Assembly (NCBI RefSeq): GCF_020889705.1
Contig: NZ_JACMYP010000001.1
Location: 177,107-241,106, forward strand
Source of the DNA: Bradyrhizobium altum
GTDB lineage: Bacteria > Pseudomonadota > Alphaproteobacteria > Rhizobiales > Xanthobacteraceae
Direction: 5' to 3'
DNA: 64,000 nucleotides
How positions within the stretch are numbered: the stretch's first letter is position 1; each line of letters begins with the position of its first letter. The notes beneath the pieces are model-generated. The model saw nothing but the letters and a program-made list of their open reading frames with translations, was not told the origin of the DNA and did not search any database. Both the position numbers and the translations under genes were made by a program. Below, one piece after another: positions 45,411 to 54,566 of the stretch.

Positions 45411-46562
45411 ATGCGCCGCGCCGTTGCCATCACCTGTGAGGGTGTCTCGAAGAGTTTTGCACTGATCGATCGCGGCAACGCGTGGCGGATAGCGCTCGGG
45501 CTCGACGCATCGGTGGCCCGCTACAAGGCCCTTCAGGACGTGACATTCGACGTACCCAAGGGGCAGTTTGTCGGCATCCTTGGCCGCAATGGGGCAGGCA
45601 AGTCGACGCTGCTGCGAATCATCGGTGGTGCCTATGCGCCGGACATCGGACGAGTCTCCGTGACCGGGGCAATGTCAGCGCTCTACGAGCTCGGCGTTGT
45701 GGCGAGCCGAGAACTCACGGGCCGCCAGTATGCGGATCGTCTGCTGATGGTGCACGGTTTCGGGCCCCGCGAGCGGTCCGACATGATCGCCGATATCCAC
45801 GGTTTCTCGGAGCTCGGAGACCGGTTCGACGACCCCGTGCAGACCTATTCGGCTGGCATGGGAGCTCGGCTTTTTTTTGCGACGGCAACGGCTGGCCAGT
45901 ACGATATCTATCTGCTCGACGAGATATTGTCGGTCGGAGATCAGCACTTCCAATCGAAGTGCTGGCGACGGTTGCGCGACAGGCTGTCCAGGGGCGCGAC
46001 GGGAATCCTTGTGACCCACGACTGGGCCGCGATCCTGCGTTTGTGCGAAACCGCGCACATTCTGGAGGGCGGCAAGGTGATTTTCTCCGGGCCGGCCGAC
46101 CGAGCCGTGCGGCAGTACCTCTATGGCGATCAGGCGGGTGACGAATACGTTGCTGGCATTGCGAAATTCAAGGCGCCACCATCCTATCCACCAACGATAA
46201 GACAGGGTGAAGATTTCATCATTCGTGCTGAAGCCGAGATTCTTCAGCCGTCCGAGGTATTCTCGACATTCACAATCGAGCGTCTGCAACCCGGCTTCGG
46301 TTGGGAGACGTCGGTGATGTCGCGCGCCCCCGTCCTGATAGGTCATGCGCCAGGACGCTATGTGGTTGAAGCTTCGGTGCCCGCGTTTCCGCTAGAACCA
46401 GGCCATTATCAATGCCGGCTGGGCCTCATGCTGGTCGACGAGACTGGCAAGCGCATCGGTCTTGACGGCTACAGCTGGCTGGACGGCACCGGACTGGCTC
46501 TCGAGGTCGTTGGGCAAGCAACAGGAAGTTTGGTGCTTCCGGCGCGATGGACATTGCAATGA
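45411..46562 (+). CDS. O-antigen-type ABC exporter ATPase 1 (Wzt-like)
   Basis: A 383-residue ABC ATPase from ATG 45411. Walker A GRNGAGKST (about 58-66), signature YSAGMGARL (about 146-154), Walker B YLLDEILSVGD and the H-loop THDW are intact, so it should hydrolyse ATP. An insertion (DRGNAWRIALGLD) precedes the ATPase core, as in polysaccharide exporters. From about residue 260 there is a Wzt-type beta-sandwich (FIIRAEAEILQPSEVF, then HYQCRLGLMLVDETGKRIG) that in Wzt binds the modified glycan end before export. A TTG at 45369 overlapping the previous stop is an alternative start. It overlaps a second ATPase gene by ATGA. Confidence 0.88.
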   Translation: MRRAVAITCEGVSKSFALIDRGNAWRIALGLDASVARYKALQDVTFDVPKGQFVGILGRNGAGKSTLLRIIGGAYAPDIGRVSVTGAMSALYELGVVASRELTGRQYADRLLMVHGFGPRERSDMIADIHGFSELGDRFDDPVQTYSAGMGARLFFATATAGQYDIYLLDEILSVGDQHFQSKCWRRLRDRLSRGATGILVTHDWAAILRLCETAHILEGGKVIFSGPADRAVRQYLYGDQAGDEYVAGIAKFKAPPSYPPTIRQGEDFIIRAEAEILQPSEVFSTFTIERLQPGFGWETSVMSRAPVLIGHAPGRYVVEASVPAFPLEPGHYQCRLGLMLVDETGKRIGLDGYSWLDGTGLALEVVGQATGSLVLPARWTLQ

Positions 46563-47788
46563 GCCATGCAGCGATAAAAGTCCTCGGTTTGACCAAGACA
46601 TTCGCACTCACCGAGCACGGCGGTGGTCCAGTCTCGTTGCTGGCGGCGCTGCGCACGGGCAAAAGCGAAGGTCGTGTGCGCGAGGTGCGGGCACTCGAAC
46701 AGATTTCGCTCGACATCGTTCAGGGCGAACGGGTCGGCATCATCGGCCCGAACGGTGCCGGCAAGACGACGCTGCTATCCATCCTGACTGGACTGATGCC
46801 GGCCACATCGGGGACCGTTGACGTGGTCGGCGATGTTCACGCAATGCTCTCAATCGGAGCGGTGTTGCGCGACGACCTTACCGGGCGAGAGAATATCGAT
46901 CTCGATGGGGCGATCCATGGCCGCAGCCGCGCTGAAATCGACGCGGTTCGCCAGGAGATCATCGACTTCACCGAGCTTGGAGAATTCATCGACCGCCCCG
47001 TGCGAACCTATTCATCGGGAATGAAGGCTCGCCTCGCGTTCTCGATGGGCGCTTTCATTGAACCTGACATCCTGATCATCGATGAGACGCTCTCCGTCGG
47101 CGACTACTTCTTCAGCCAAAAGGCCTCGAAGAAGATGGCCGAAGTAGCTGCCGGAGGACGCATCGTCATCGTGGTTGCACACGGACTCAAGGCCATCGTG
47201 CAGATGTGCTCGCGCTGTCTATGGATGGACCACGGTCGCATCATGATGGATGACGATCCAAAGACAGTCGTTGCGGCCTATGAGCAGTCGATACGTGAAG
47301 CGGACGAAAAGACATTGATGAAGAAGTTCGGGCAGTCGGCTTCTACTCGGAGCGATCGCGGGGATGGAGGAGAGGTGACAGGGGTAAGTCTGATCCAGGA
47401 TGACAAGGATCAAGGTGCGGCATTGGCTGCGATGCATCCACTTGAGGTGCGGGTCGCGGGGACGTTGCGCAAACCCGTTGGGCGCTGCCGGATATTGCTT
47501 TCCATCGTGAGAGTGGACGGCCGGTCTGTCTGGCGACAGGATTCGAGAGAGGCTGGCCTCGACTTGCCTGCTTCGGGATCATTCGAGGCACGTGTTGCCA
47601 TGGACCCCTTCATTCTTGGAGCCGATCTTTATCAACTGGATGTTGATCTGAGCGATGAAAGAGGACGATTGGACAGCACGACGCGGGTGTTCGAAGTCGT
47701 GGATGTCGAAGGGCAGAACGGTGGCAAGCCGCTGTTGCTGTATTCGCCGGAAATCAGGGGGCGCGTAATCACGGCGGCAAGCACATGA
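46559..47788 (+). CDS. O-antigen-type ABC exporter ATPase 2 (Wzt-like)
   Basis: A 409-residue ABC ATPase from ATG 46559 (ATGA overlap); ATG 46547 is an alternative. Walker A GPNGAGKTT (about 63-71), signature YSSGMKARL, Walker B LIIDETLSVGD and the H-loop AHGL are intact. It has its own insertion before the core (LLAALRTGKSEGRV) and its own C-terminal beta domain (PLEVRVAGTLRKPVG to DLYQLDVDLSDERG), different from that of ATPase 1. With one permease gene following, the two ATPases may form a heterodimer; that is unusual for Wzt/Wzm systems. Confidence 0.88.
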   Translation: MSHAAIKVLGLTKTFALTEHGGGPVSLLAALRTGKSEGRVREVRALEQISLDIVQGERVGIIGPNGAGKTTLLSILTGLMPATSGTVDVVGDVHAMLSIGAVLRDDLTGRENIDLDGAIHGRSRAEIDAVRQEIIDFTELGEFIDRPVRTYSSGMKARLAFSMGAFIEPDILIIDETLSVGDYFFSQKASKKMAEVAAGGRIVIVVAHGLKAIVQMCSRCLWMDHGRIMMDDDPKTVVAAYEQSIREADEKTLMKKFGQSASTRSDRGDGGEVTGVSLIQDDKDQGAALAAMHPLEVRVAGTLRKPVGRCRILLSIVRVDGRSVWRQDSREAGLDLPASGSFEARVAMDPFILGADLYQLDVDLSDERGRLDSTTRVFEVVDVEGQNGGKPLLLYSPEIRGRVITAAST

Positions 47789-48576
47789 ACATTGCCGGAT
47801 TTGATCGCCGAGATTTCGGCATGCTGGTGAGCTTGTTCAAGCTCACTGTGTCTGACCGGTATCTCGGTTCTGGTCTCGGACTGATCTGGGCTGTGCTTTC
47901 ACCACTGCTGCTGATGGGAATCTTCACGTTCGTCTTTACGTTTGTCTTTCCTGCACGGTTGCCGGGTCGGGAGGGCGCAATTCCCTACGTGGTCTGGCTT
48001 CTGAGCGGCTATGGCCCGTGGCTCGCGATCAGCGAGGGACTTTCTGTGGCGACGTCTTCGGTCGTCGGGAACTCCGGAATCGTCAAGAACGTTGCCTTCA
48101 AGTCCGAACTCCTGCCGGTGGTCGGCGCGTTGACGGGGCTCTTCCCGCTCCTGGTATCACTCGCCGTCGTTGTCGTTCTCCTTGCCGTATCAGGTGAAGC
48201 ACCCAGTCTAGCATTGCTGGTTCTGCCGGTATCGCTCTTCCTAGGGACGTTGTTCGTCTCTGGACTGGGGCTTTTCCTCGCCGCACTGAATGTCTTTGTG
48301 CGGGACACTGCTCTGGCCCTGCCGAATGTGCTGACGCTGCTATTGTTTGCATCTCCGATCTTCTATCCGATCAGCGCCTATCCGGCCGGAATTGGGAAGC
48401 TGCTTCAGTTCAATCCATTTTACGTGATCGCTGCATTGTTTCGCGCGCCAATCATCGATGGTGCCTTGCCGCCGTTGTGGATGTTCATCTACCTGACCGT
48501 GATCTCGACCATCGTCTTTGCGGGTGGCTTGATGTGGTTTCGTCGTCTCAAGTCGTTCTTCGACGCGCGCCTGTGA
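47785..48576 (+). CDS. O-antigen-type ABC exporter permease (Wzm-like, ABC-2)
   Basis: Inner-membrane permease of 263 residues with six hydrophobic segments. The N-terminal interface DRRDFGMLVSLFKLTVSDRYLGSGLGLIWAVLSPL is typical of ABC-2 polysaccharide exporters, as are IVKNVAFKSELLPVVG, the LNVFVRDTALALPNVLTLLLFASPIFYP core, and the closing WFRRLKSFFDARL. It overlaps ATPase 2 by ATGA. It would form the channel for an undecaprenyl-linked glycan finished in the cytoplasm, which places methylation or other capping before export. Confidence 0.9.
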   Translation: MNIAGFDRRDFGMLVSLFKLTVSDRYLGSGLGLIWAVLSPLLLMGIFTFVFTFVFPARLPGREGAIPYVVWLLSGYGPWLAISEGLSVATSSVVGNSGIVKNVAFKSELLPVVGALTGLFPLLVSLAVVVVLLAVSGEAPSLALLVLPVSLFLGTLFVSGLGLFLAALNVFVRDTALALPNVLTLLLFASPIFYPISAYPAGIGKLLQFNPFYVIAALFRAPIIDGALPPLWMFIYLTVISTIVFAGGLMWFRRLKSFFDARL

Positions 48577-48582
48577 GACGCC

Positions 48583-49284
48583 GTGGCTGGTCTTGTTGCG
48601 ATTCATCAGCCGAATTTCTTCCCGTGGCTCGGCTATTTCGAGAAGATCCGACGTGCCGACACGTTGATCTTGCTCGATGCGGTGGCTTATCCGCGCGCCG
48701 GCTCGGGCGGCATGGGGTCGTGGTGCAATCGGGTGCGCCTCGCGGTGCAGGGTGAGGCTCGCTGGGTGACCTGTCCATTGCAGCATATGCGTTTTGGCGC
48801 CCCGATCGGCACGGTGCAAATCGACGACTCGCAACCTTGGCGAAAGAAGCTGCTGCGGACCCTGGAGGCAAACTACCGCAGGGCACCGCGGTTCGAGAAT
48901 GGCATGACGCTGCTCAAGCCGCTCATTCTTGAACCCGAAGGCAGTCTCGCGACCTTCAACCTTCGTGCCATCAAGACGATCGCGGCCCACCTGGGCTTGT
49001 CAACACGGTTCGTGCTGCAGTCCTCGCTGCAATATTCGGGCATGGCCACCGACCTTTTGGTTACGCTCGTGAAGGCAGTGAACGGCTCAGCCTATCTGTC
49101 GGGCGATGGAGCGGCGGGTTATCAGCGTGACGAACTGTTTGGCGAGAATGGTCTTGGCCTTGTCAAGCTGGGTTTCGTTCAGCAGGTCTATGGCGAGCCG
49201 TCTCGATTCATTCCTGGGCTCTCGGTGATCGATTATCTGATGTGGGATGGTCGTCCGCTCGCGCAGGCCGGAAAGAGTTCATGA
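48583..49284 (+). CDS. WbqC family protein
   Basis: A 233-residue protein starting at GTG 48583. It opens with the WbqC pattern MAGLVAIHQPNFFPWLGYFEKIRRAD, then LLDAVAYPRAG, WCNRVRL, VTCPLQHM, and SAYLSGDGAAGYQRDELFGENG. WbqC proteins occur in O-antigen loci next to sugar N-modifying genes; no reaction is firmly assigned. Here the next gene is a formyltransferase-deacetylase fusion, overlapping by ATGA, so a role in the same N-substitution is plausible. Confidence 0.87.
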   Translation: MAGLVAIHQPNFFPWLGYFEKIRRADTLILLDAVAYPRAGSGGMGSWCNRVRLAVQGEARWVTCPLQHMRFGAPIGTVQIDDSQPWRKKLLRTLEANYRRAPRFENGMTLLKPLILEPEGSLATFNLRAIKTIAAHLGLSTRFVLQSSLQYSGMATDLLVTLVKAVNGSAYLSGDGAAGYQRDELFGENGLGLVKLGFVQQVYGEPSRFIPGLSVIDYLMWDGRPLAQAGKSS

Positions 49285-50702
49285 CGCAAAAGATTATCCT
49301 GCTCACGAGTTCGACTGGTGCTGCTCTCGAGAGAATCATGCAGGCCTTTGGCCCATCGGCATCCATTACAGTGGTCAACGACATGGAATCGTTGCTCGCA
49401 GCATCTTTCGATGCCGAAACGAGTTTGATCAGCTTCGGGACGGGCGTGATCGTACCAGCTGGTCTGCTGGCCGGTCTGGCGAAGCCAGCGTACAATTTGC
49501 ATGCGGCTTCACCGGAGTTTCCAGGCCGGGACCCGCACCATTTCGCGATCTATCGCGACGCCCGAACCTACGGTGCCACGCTGCACCTGATGACCGAGCG
49601 GGTCGACGATGGGGCCATCGTGGCGGTGGAAATCTTCGATGTGAGGCCAGATGCGACACCCGAGTGGCTCCTCGTTCAAGCTAACCTGGCTGCGCTCCGG
49701 TTGATCGAGCAGCACGGAAAGCGGATGCTGGATCGTGAGCCGATGCCGGGTCTGACCGACGTGCACTGGGGGAACATCAAAACGCGGCGGGCAGATTTTC
49801 GCCGTTTTTGTGAGCTCGGCCCTCTCGTCACCTCCGAGGAGTTGGCTCGACGCTTGCGTGCCTTCGAGTCACCCTCGTATGCCAATTTGACAGTCGAACT
49901 GCACGGGCAGCTCTTCCGGATCGACAAGCAGACTCCGCGTGAAAGTCCCGATCGGAGCGAGTTTGCCGAGTTTACGGAAACGGGCTTTCGGGCCTTGGTG
50001 CAGGTACTGAAGAGCGCTCAATACAGGTTTGCGCGCTATGGTGAGCAGCCAGCCGACCGTCACGTGATCTGGCGGCATGATGTCGACATGTCCATGCATC
50101 GTGCCGTTCGTTTGGCGGAGATCGAAAAGGATGAGCGGATCGCTGCGACCTACTTCGTCAATCCGCGGTCCCAGTTCTACAGCATCTTTGAGCCTGAGAT
50201 CGAAGCGTTGCTACGGCGAATTCTGTCACTCGGTCATGAGGTCGGGTTGCACTTTGATGCGGCCGCTTATGGCGTAAAGACATGGACCGATGCAACGCTT
50301 GGGGCGGCTGTGCGACGCGAGCAGCTGTTGTTGGAGACGCTGCTTCAGTCTCCGATTGCGGCGCTCAGCTGGCATAATCCCGACCAGTCCAACTTACTCG
50401 AATTCCAGGACGAAACCATTGGCGGAATGTTCAATGCCTATTCTAGCCGTCTGCGGCGCGACTACATCTATTGTTCCGACTCCAACGGCTATTGGCGGTT
50501 CAAGCCGATGAAGGAGGTCATTCGCGAAGGTCATGACCGCCTGCACTTGCTCACCCACCCGGATGTCTGGACGCCGGAGCCAATGGCGCCCTCGGAGCGG
50601 ATCGAGCGCGCCATCATCGGCCGCGCTCGCAAGATTCGTAGCGACTATGATGCACGGATGGCTCTCGCGGGACGACGGAATGTCGGAAAAAGCGGAAGTT
50701 GA
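49281..50702 (+). CDS. Formyltransferase-deacetylase fusion protein
   Basis: A 473-residue two-domain protein. Residues 1-170 resemble the catalytic domain of methionyl-tRNA formyltransferase-type sugar N-formyltransferases: the triad positions Asn72 and His74 (YNLHAASPEFPGRDPHH) and Asp110 (ERVDDGAIV) have the same spacing as in Fmt. Residues about 260-450 resemble a NodB-like deacetylase: IWRHDVDMS with His266, Asp267 and Asp269, LGHEVGLHFDAAAYG with His319 and His324, and LSWHNPDQSN. One chain could thus remove an acetyl group and replace it with formyl; this coupling is inference. It overlaps the WbqC gene by ATGA. Confidence 0.78.
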   Translation: MTQKIILLTSSTGAALERIMQAFGPSASITVVNDMESLLAASFDAETSLISFGTGVIVPAGLLAGLAKPAYNLHAASPEFPGRDPHHFAIYRDARTYGATLHLMTERVDDGAIVAVEIFDVRPDATPEWLLVQANLAALRLIEQHGKRMLDREPMPGLTDVHWGNIKTRRADFRRFCELGPLVTSEELARRLRAFESPSYANLTVELHGQLFRIDKQTPRESPDRSEFAEFTETGFRALVQVLKSAQYRFARYGEQPADRHVIWRHDVDMSMHRAVRLAEIEKDERIAATYFVNPRSQFYSIFEPEIEALLRRILSLGHEVGLHFDAAAYGVKTWTDATLGAAVRREQLLLETLLQSPIAALSWHNPDQSNLLEFQDETIGGMFNAYSSRLRRDYIYCSDSNGYWRFKPMKEVIREGHDRLHLLTHPDVWTPEPMAPSERIERAIIGRARKIRSDYDARMALAGRRNVGKSGS

Positions 50703-50942
50703 AACTTCGCGAAGGTGCGGGCGGAATAGCCGTCCTCTCCAGGGGCCGTGAGCTGTTGCGCGTTCGGTCGTCGGTCGCGCGGTATGGCTCGAGGATTGAC
50801 CTACGGGCTCGGAAACGGCAAATTGAACCAAACTGATGCCGCGTGTTCCGGCACCTCACTCCAGGACATGTGAATCCGAAGGTCTCTTGCCAGAGATCGT
50901 GGGGTATTACGCAGTCACCAATCCAGCATTGATGAGAGTTCC

Positions 50943-52637
50943 GTGGTAACCAAAATTCTCAATCCCGACTTTGTACGCAATATCAGCGCCAAGCCGATCT
51001 TTTGCTTTACTTCAGATATCGACTGGGCCGACGAAGAGGCAATTGCGGCGTGCTTTTCTCTTTTCGACGAATTCGAAATCCCGCTGACGCCCTTCATTAC
51101 GCACAAGTCGCCCTACGTCGAAAAGCGGTTCTCTGGATGGATGCAGCGTGTCGGCGTGCATCCGAATTTTCTCGAGGGAAGCACGCACGGAAGCGATGTT
51201 TCCGAGGTTTGCCGGCACATGCAGTCGCTCAATCCTGCAGCGAAGTTCTACCGGTCGCACCATTTCTATGGCACGTCCAGCGTTGCCGATCAGTTCAGAA
51301 CGCTGGGATATGAGTTCGACTCCAATCTCTCTCTGTTTCCGCAGTCGGACATCAGGCCACTTCTTCATTCGTCGGGTCTCATGCGCTATCCCGTGTTTTT
51401 CGGCGATGGGATGTGGTTCAACCAATTCCCGGATCGCGCCGTATCGGAGCTCATTCCCTTGCTGGCGACGCCCGGGCTCAAAATCTTCAACTTTCATCCG
51501 ATCCACGTTGCTCTGAATACCCCGAACGCCGCGCACTACAAGGCATATCGGGAGAGCGGCAAACCGTGGCAGGATCAGGTCGCCAGCGAAAACGGCACCC
51601 GCACTAACCTCATTCAATTGCTACGGGCCGTCCGGTCGCTCGAGTCGCTTGGCGCGGTCTACCTGTCCGATCTACATAAGATGGCGACCACCATCGAAGG
51701 CGAGGTGACGCCGTCGAAACGCAGCGTGCCGGTTTCGGTGACGACAGCCGGCGATTACGACGCCATGGACGAGAAGAAGCGCGCTGCTTTCAAGCAGGGC
51801 GAATTCAGCAAGCAGGCCGGGGGTGGCCGCTACGCGACCTCCCGAGATACGAACATGCGGGAGCTGGAGATCGATTTCATCATCAGCAGCATCAAGGCCT
51901 TCAGCTCAGGAAAGCCGCGTATCGTCGATCTCGGCTGCGGCAATGGCTATACGACACTTCGGATGGCGTCCGAGATCGATGCAGAGGTGACGGGGGTCGA
52001 CTTTGCCGAGTCTCTGATCGCCGACACGGCCGAGCTGGCAAAAGAGCTCGGTGTCAAGAATATGCCGGATTTCCGGGTCGGAGACATCACGACACTGCCT
52101 ATTCCCGATGGATCATTCGATGTCGTGGTCACCGAACGCGTGCTGTTGAATATGACGAGCGTGGAGAGCCAACGCGCCATGCTCGACAAAATCCATGCGA
52201 TGCTCGCTCCAGGCGGTCTCTATGTCATGGTTGAGGGAAACCGCGACGGATTGGCGAAGCTGAACGAGTCCCGCGAAGCTCTCGGCCTTGTCGCGATCCC
52301 CGACCGCGGCCACGGCAACGTGGGTTCACTCAAGTTCGAAGAAGATGGGTTTCAGGACATAATCGCGGGCAAGTTCGCCACACTCGATACCCGCAACTTC
52401 GGCTCCTACTTCCTGATCAGCCGCATCGTTCAGCCCATGCTGGTGGCTCCTGCATCGCCGAGCTTCGACCATGCCCTCAACCGGATCGCTCGGGACCTAC
52501 AGAAAGTCTTGCCCGACCTGTTCCCAGGAAGTCACCTGATGGGTCGCGTCTTGAAAAAGGTGGGGTCCCAGAGCCGCCGACATCCGCCGGATGACGGCAC
52601 CGAAGCCGCATCTCGTTCTGTGAGACGCGGCGCGTAA
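50943..52637 (+). CDS. Deacetylase (WbmS-like)-methyltransferase fusion protein
   Basis: A 564-residue two-domain protein from GTG 50943, with GAGAG upstream. Residues 15-240 resemble the WbmS-type polysaccharide deacetylase: IFCFTSDIDWADEE (Asp25, Asp27), TPFITHKS, VHPNFLEGSTHGSD, KFYRSHHFYG and FNFHPIHVALNT. Residues about 280-450 are a class I methyltransferase: VDLGCGNGYTTLRM, TGVDFAESLI, FRVGDITTLPIPDGSFDVVVTERVLLNM and LAPGGLYVMVEGN. A middle segment AAFKQGEFSKQAGGGRYATS joins them. A protein that both deacetylates and methylates a glycan is suggested. The gene follows a 240-bp gap and may have its own promoter. Confidence 0.78.
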   Translation: MVTKILNPDFVRNISAKPIFCFTSDIDWADEEAIAACFSLFDEFEIPLTPFITHKSPYVEKRFSGWMQRVGVHPNFLEGSTHGSDVSEVCRHMQSLNPAAKFYRSHHFYGTSSVADQFRTLGYEFDSNLSLFPQSDIRPLLHSSGLMRYPVFFGDGMWFNQFPDRAVSELIPLLATPGLKIFNFHPIHVALNTPNAAHYKAYRESGKPWQDQVASENGTRTNLIQLLRAVRSLESLGAVYLSDLHKMATTIEGEVTPSKRSVPVSVTTAGDYDAMDEKKRAAFKQGEFSKQAGGGRYATSRDTNMRELEIDFIISSIKAFSSGKPRIVDLGCGNGYTTLRMASEIDAEVTGVDFAESLIADTAELAKELGVKNMPDFRVGDITTLPIPDGSFDVVVTERVLLNMTSVESQRAMLDKIHAMLAPGGLYVMVEGNRDGLAKLNESREALGLVAIPDRGHGNVGSLKFEEDGFQDIIAGKFATLDTRNFGSYFLISRIVQPMLVAPASPSFDHALNRIARDLQKVLPDLFPGSHLMGRVLKKVGSQSRRHPPDDGTEAASRSVRRGA

Positions 52638-52638
52638 G

Positions 52639-52845
52639 GTGTTTGACCATGCAAAGATAGCATTGTGGCCTGCTGAAGCTGAAACACATGAGGTGGCCCG
52701 GATCGACGGCGCACGACGGAACGTGATCGCGCCGGCCATTCTGCGCGAACAGGATTTGAAGCAAGGCCGCGATAGATTCATGCCGACGCCCAATGCGGTA
52801 TTGCGGGCCGCGGTCGTTTCGAGCGAGAGGGAAGCAGGAAGCTGA
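52639..52845 (+). CDS. Possible small protein in the gap between two genes
   Basis: A 68-residue frame from GTG 52639 to a TGA at 52845 exactly fills the gap between the fusion gene stop (52637) and the next GTG (52848). The sequence (for example IDGARRNVIAPAILREQD) resembles no family I know. There is no clear ribosome site, and the opposite strand is also open, so this may be leftover non-coding sequence. Confidence 0.2.
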   Translation: MFDHAKIALWPAEAETHEVARIDGARRNVIAPAILREQDLKQGRDRFMPTPNAVLRAAVVSSEREAGS

Positions 52846-52847
52846 GA

Positions 52848-54566
52848 GTGTTCGTAATCGCCATCATGCGCCGTCTGGGAATGAATCGCGAGGGAAGGCT
52901 AGGTGCGCCCGTCCGTGCTCTCTTGCGCGGGCCCCGAATGAGGCCTGTCCGGCAGACTTCGTTGGCGGCGATCCGAACGGTGTTGGTGGTGGCCGGGTTC
53001 CTGACGAGGTTTGGCAGCGACTTGTCGAGCGTTCTGGGCAAGGTCATCCGGGCGCCCATCACGCTGCTTGAGTTGGAGATCAAGCGAAACCGGCAACTGC
53101 AAAGCATGACCAGAGCGTGGAAGATCGGTCCGCTGATTATTGGTCGCGCGGCAGACGTTGATGTCTTGAACAGGGGAGAGTCGATCATTTCCGAGCCGCG
53201 TGTCGGGTCGGGTCGAAAGCGCACGATCGTCAAATGCGGGTCGATTGCGATCACATATGTTGGAGACTTCAAGCGGCTCATTGATCCACTGCTGGCATTC
53301 GACGCTGAGATTGTTGAGTCGCAGGTAGCTCGCCCGCGCGTCAGCGACGTGCCGGTCGTGAGCGGTGGTGGCATCCGGCGTAGCGTCCTGTTCTTGCACC
53401 AGTGCTACTACAACTTCTTTTATCTCGCCGAGGCTTTGCGCAGGCGGGGTTGGGACGCTGTCTGTGCGAACATTGAAGACCCGAATGTGGAGCAGGCCAT
53501 GTTCTATCACGGCGACGATGTCAATCTCTTTGACCCCGAGCCGGACCAATACCGGCGTAAGCTCGTCGACTTCTTTGCTCAAGCGGAGGACCGTTTCCGA
53601 ATGGTCCATTTCTACGGGCGGGGAGTCATGTCGATGTTTCCGGCCTATTTCGATCGGCAGGGCAGCTTCGATGGGCTGCCGGTTGACTTCCTTCGCTTGC
53701 GCCGGCGCGGCGTCAAGATCGGATATACGGTCGTCGGCTGTTCGGATGGGGTTGCGCAATCCAGCATCAACAAGTGGAGCGGTGCGTGCAAGCACTGCGT
53801 CTGGCAGGACCAGCCGCAGATCTGCTCCGATGCGAGCAATCTTGCATGGGGACGCAAGGTTCATACGATGTGCGATATGGTCGACACCGGCGGAGCGCCC
53901 TCGCTCGACTGGAAGGGCAATGTAGATACGGTTTGTCGTGACGCGCTCACGATGGCGCTGGATCCCGAAGTATGGCGGCCCGATCTTGGAATCCCCGAGA
54001 AGTACCGGCTGCAGCGGTCGCCCGGCGAACTCATCGTCTATCACGCGGTTGGGAACTACGAATTGAGGTCCCGGAACGGTCGGAACATCAAGGGGACGGG
54101 CGCGATCCTGGCCGCCATCGAGCGCCTGAAATCGGAAGGCTTCCCAGTCAAGCTGGAATTCGTCACGAATGTGCCAAGCCAGGATGTCCGATACATCCAG
54201 GTGCAAGCCGACGTCATCGTCGATCAGCTCAACTACGGCCGGTACGGCGCCCAGGCGTGCGAGGGAATGATGCTGGGGCGGCCTGTGGTGTGCTTTATGC
54301 AGAAGGATGAGTTGCCGGGGATCAGCAGGGTGCCGTTCGTGGAAGCGTGCCCGATCATATCCGCGACCGAGGAGTCTGTCTACGATGTGCTGAAGGACCT
54401 GCTCTCAGACGAAAACAGACGTCGCGAACTGGCCAAAGCGAGTCGTGATTTTGCGGTCAAATGGCATTCTGCCGACGCTTGCGCCGAGCGATTCGAAATG
54501 GCGTATGACCGTGTGATGCAGGGCTTGCCGCCGTCCGACGTTCCGTTCGGCCCGGCTATGCACTAG
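52848..54566 (+). CDS. Putative GT-B glycosyltransferase with a long N-terminal extension
   Basis: A 572-residue protein from GTG 52848; ATG 52866 is an alternative. The first 180 residues are basic with a hydrophobic helix (IRTVLVVAGFLTRFGSD) and no recognised domain. The rest looks like a glycosyltransferase: SVLFLHQCYYNFFYLAEALRRRGWD, MVHFYGRGVMSMFP, LIVYHAVGNYELRSRNGRNIKGTGAI, and a donor region YGRYGAQACEGMMLGRPVVCF with E-G-M-M-L-G-R-P. A cysteine cluster, KWSGACKHCVWQDQPQICSD, may bind metal or form disulfides. It is the last gene before a 323-bp gap. Confidence 0.65.
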   Translation: MFVIAIMRRLGMNREGRLGAPVRALLRGPRMRPVRQTSLAAIRTVLVVAGFLTRFGSDLSSVLGKVIRAPITLLELEIKRNRQLQSMTRAWKIGPLIIGRAADVDVLNRGESIISEPRVGSGRKRTIVKCGSIAITYVGDFKRLIDPLLAFDAEIVESQVARPRVSDVPVVSGGGIRRSVLFLHQCYYNFFYLAEALRRRGWDAVCANIEDPNVEQAMFYHGDDVNLFDPEPDQYRRKLVDFFAQAEDRFRMVHFYGRGVMSMFPAYFDRQGSFDGLPVDFLRLRRRGVKIGYTVVGCSDGVAQSSINKWSGACKHCVWQDQPQICSDASNLAWGRKVHTMCDMVDTGGAPSLDWKGNVDTVCRDALTMALDPEVWRPDLGIPEKYRLQRSPGELIVYHAVGNYELRSRNGRNIKGTGAILAAIERLKSEGFPVKLEFVTNVPSQDVRYIQVQADVIVDQLNYGRYGAQACEGMMLGRPVVCFMQKDELPGISRVPFVEACPIISATEESVYDVLKDLLSDENRRRELAKASRDFAVKWHSADACAERFEMAYDRVMQGLPPSDVPFGPAMH

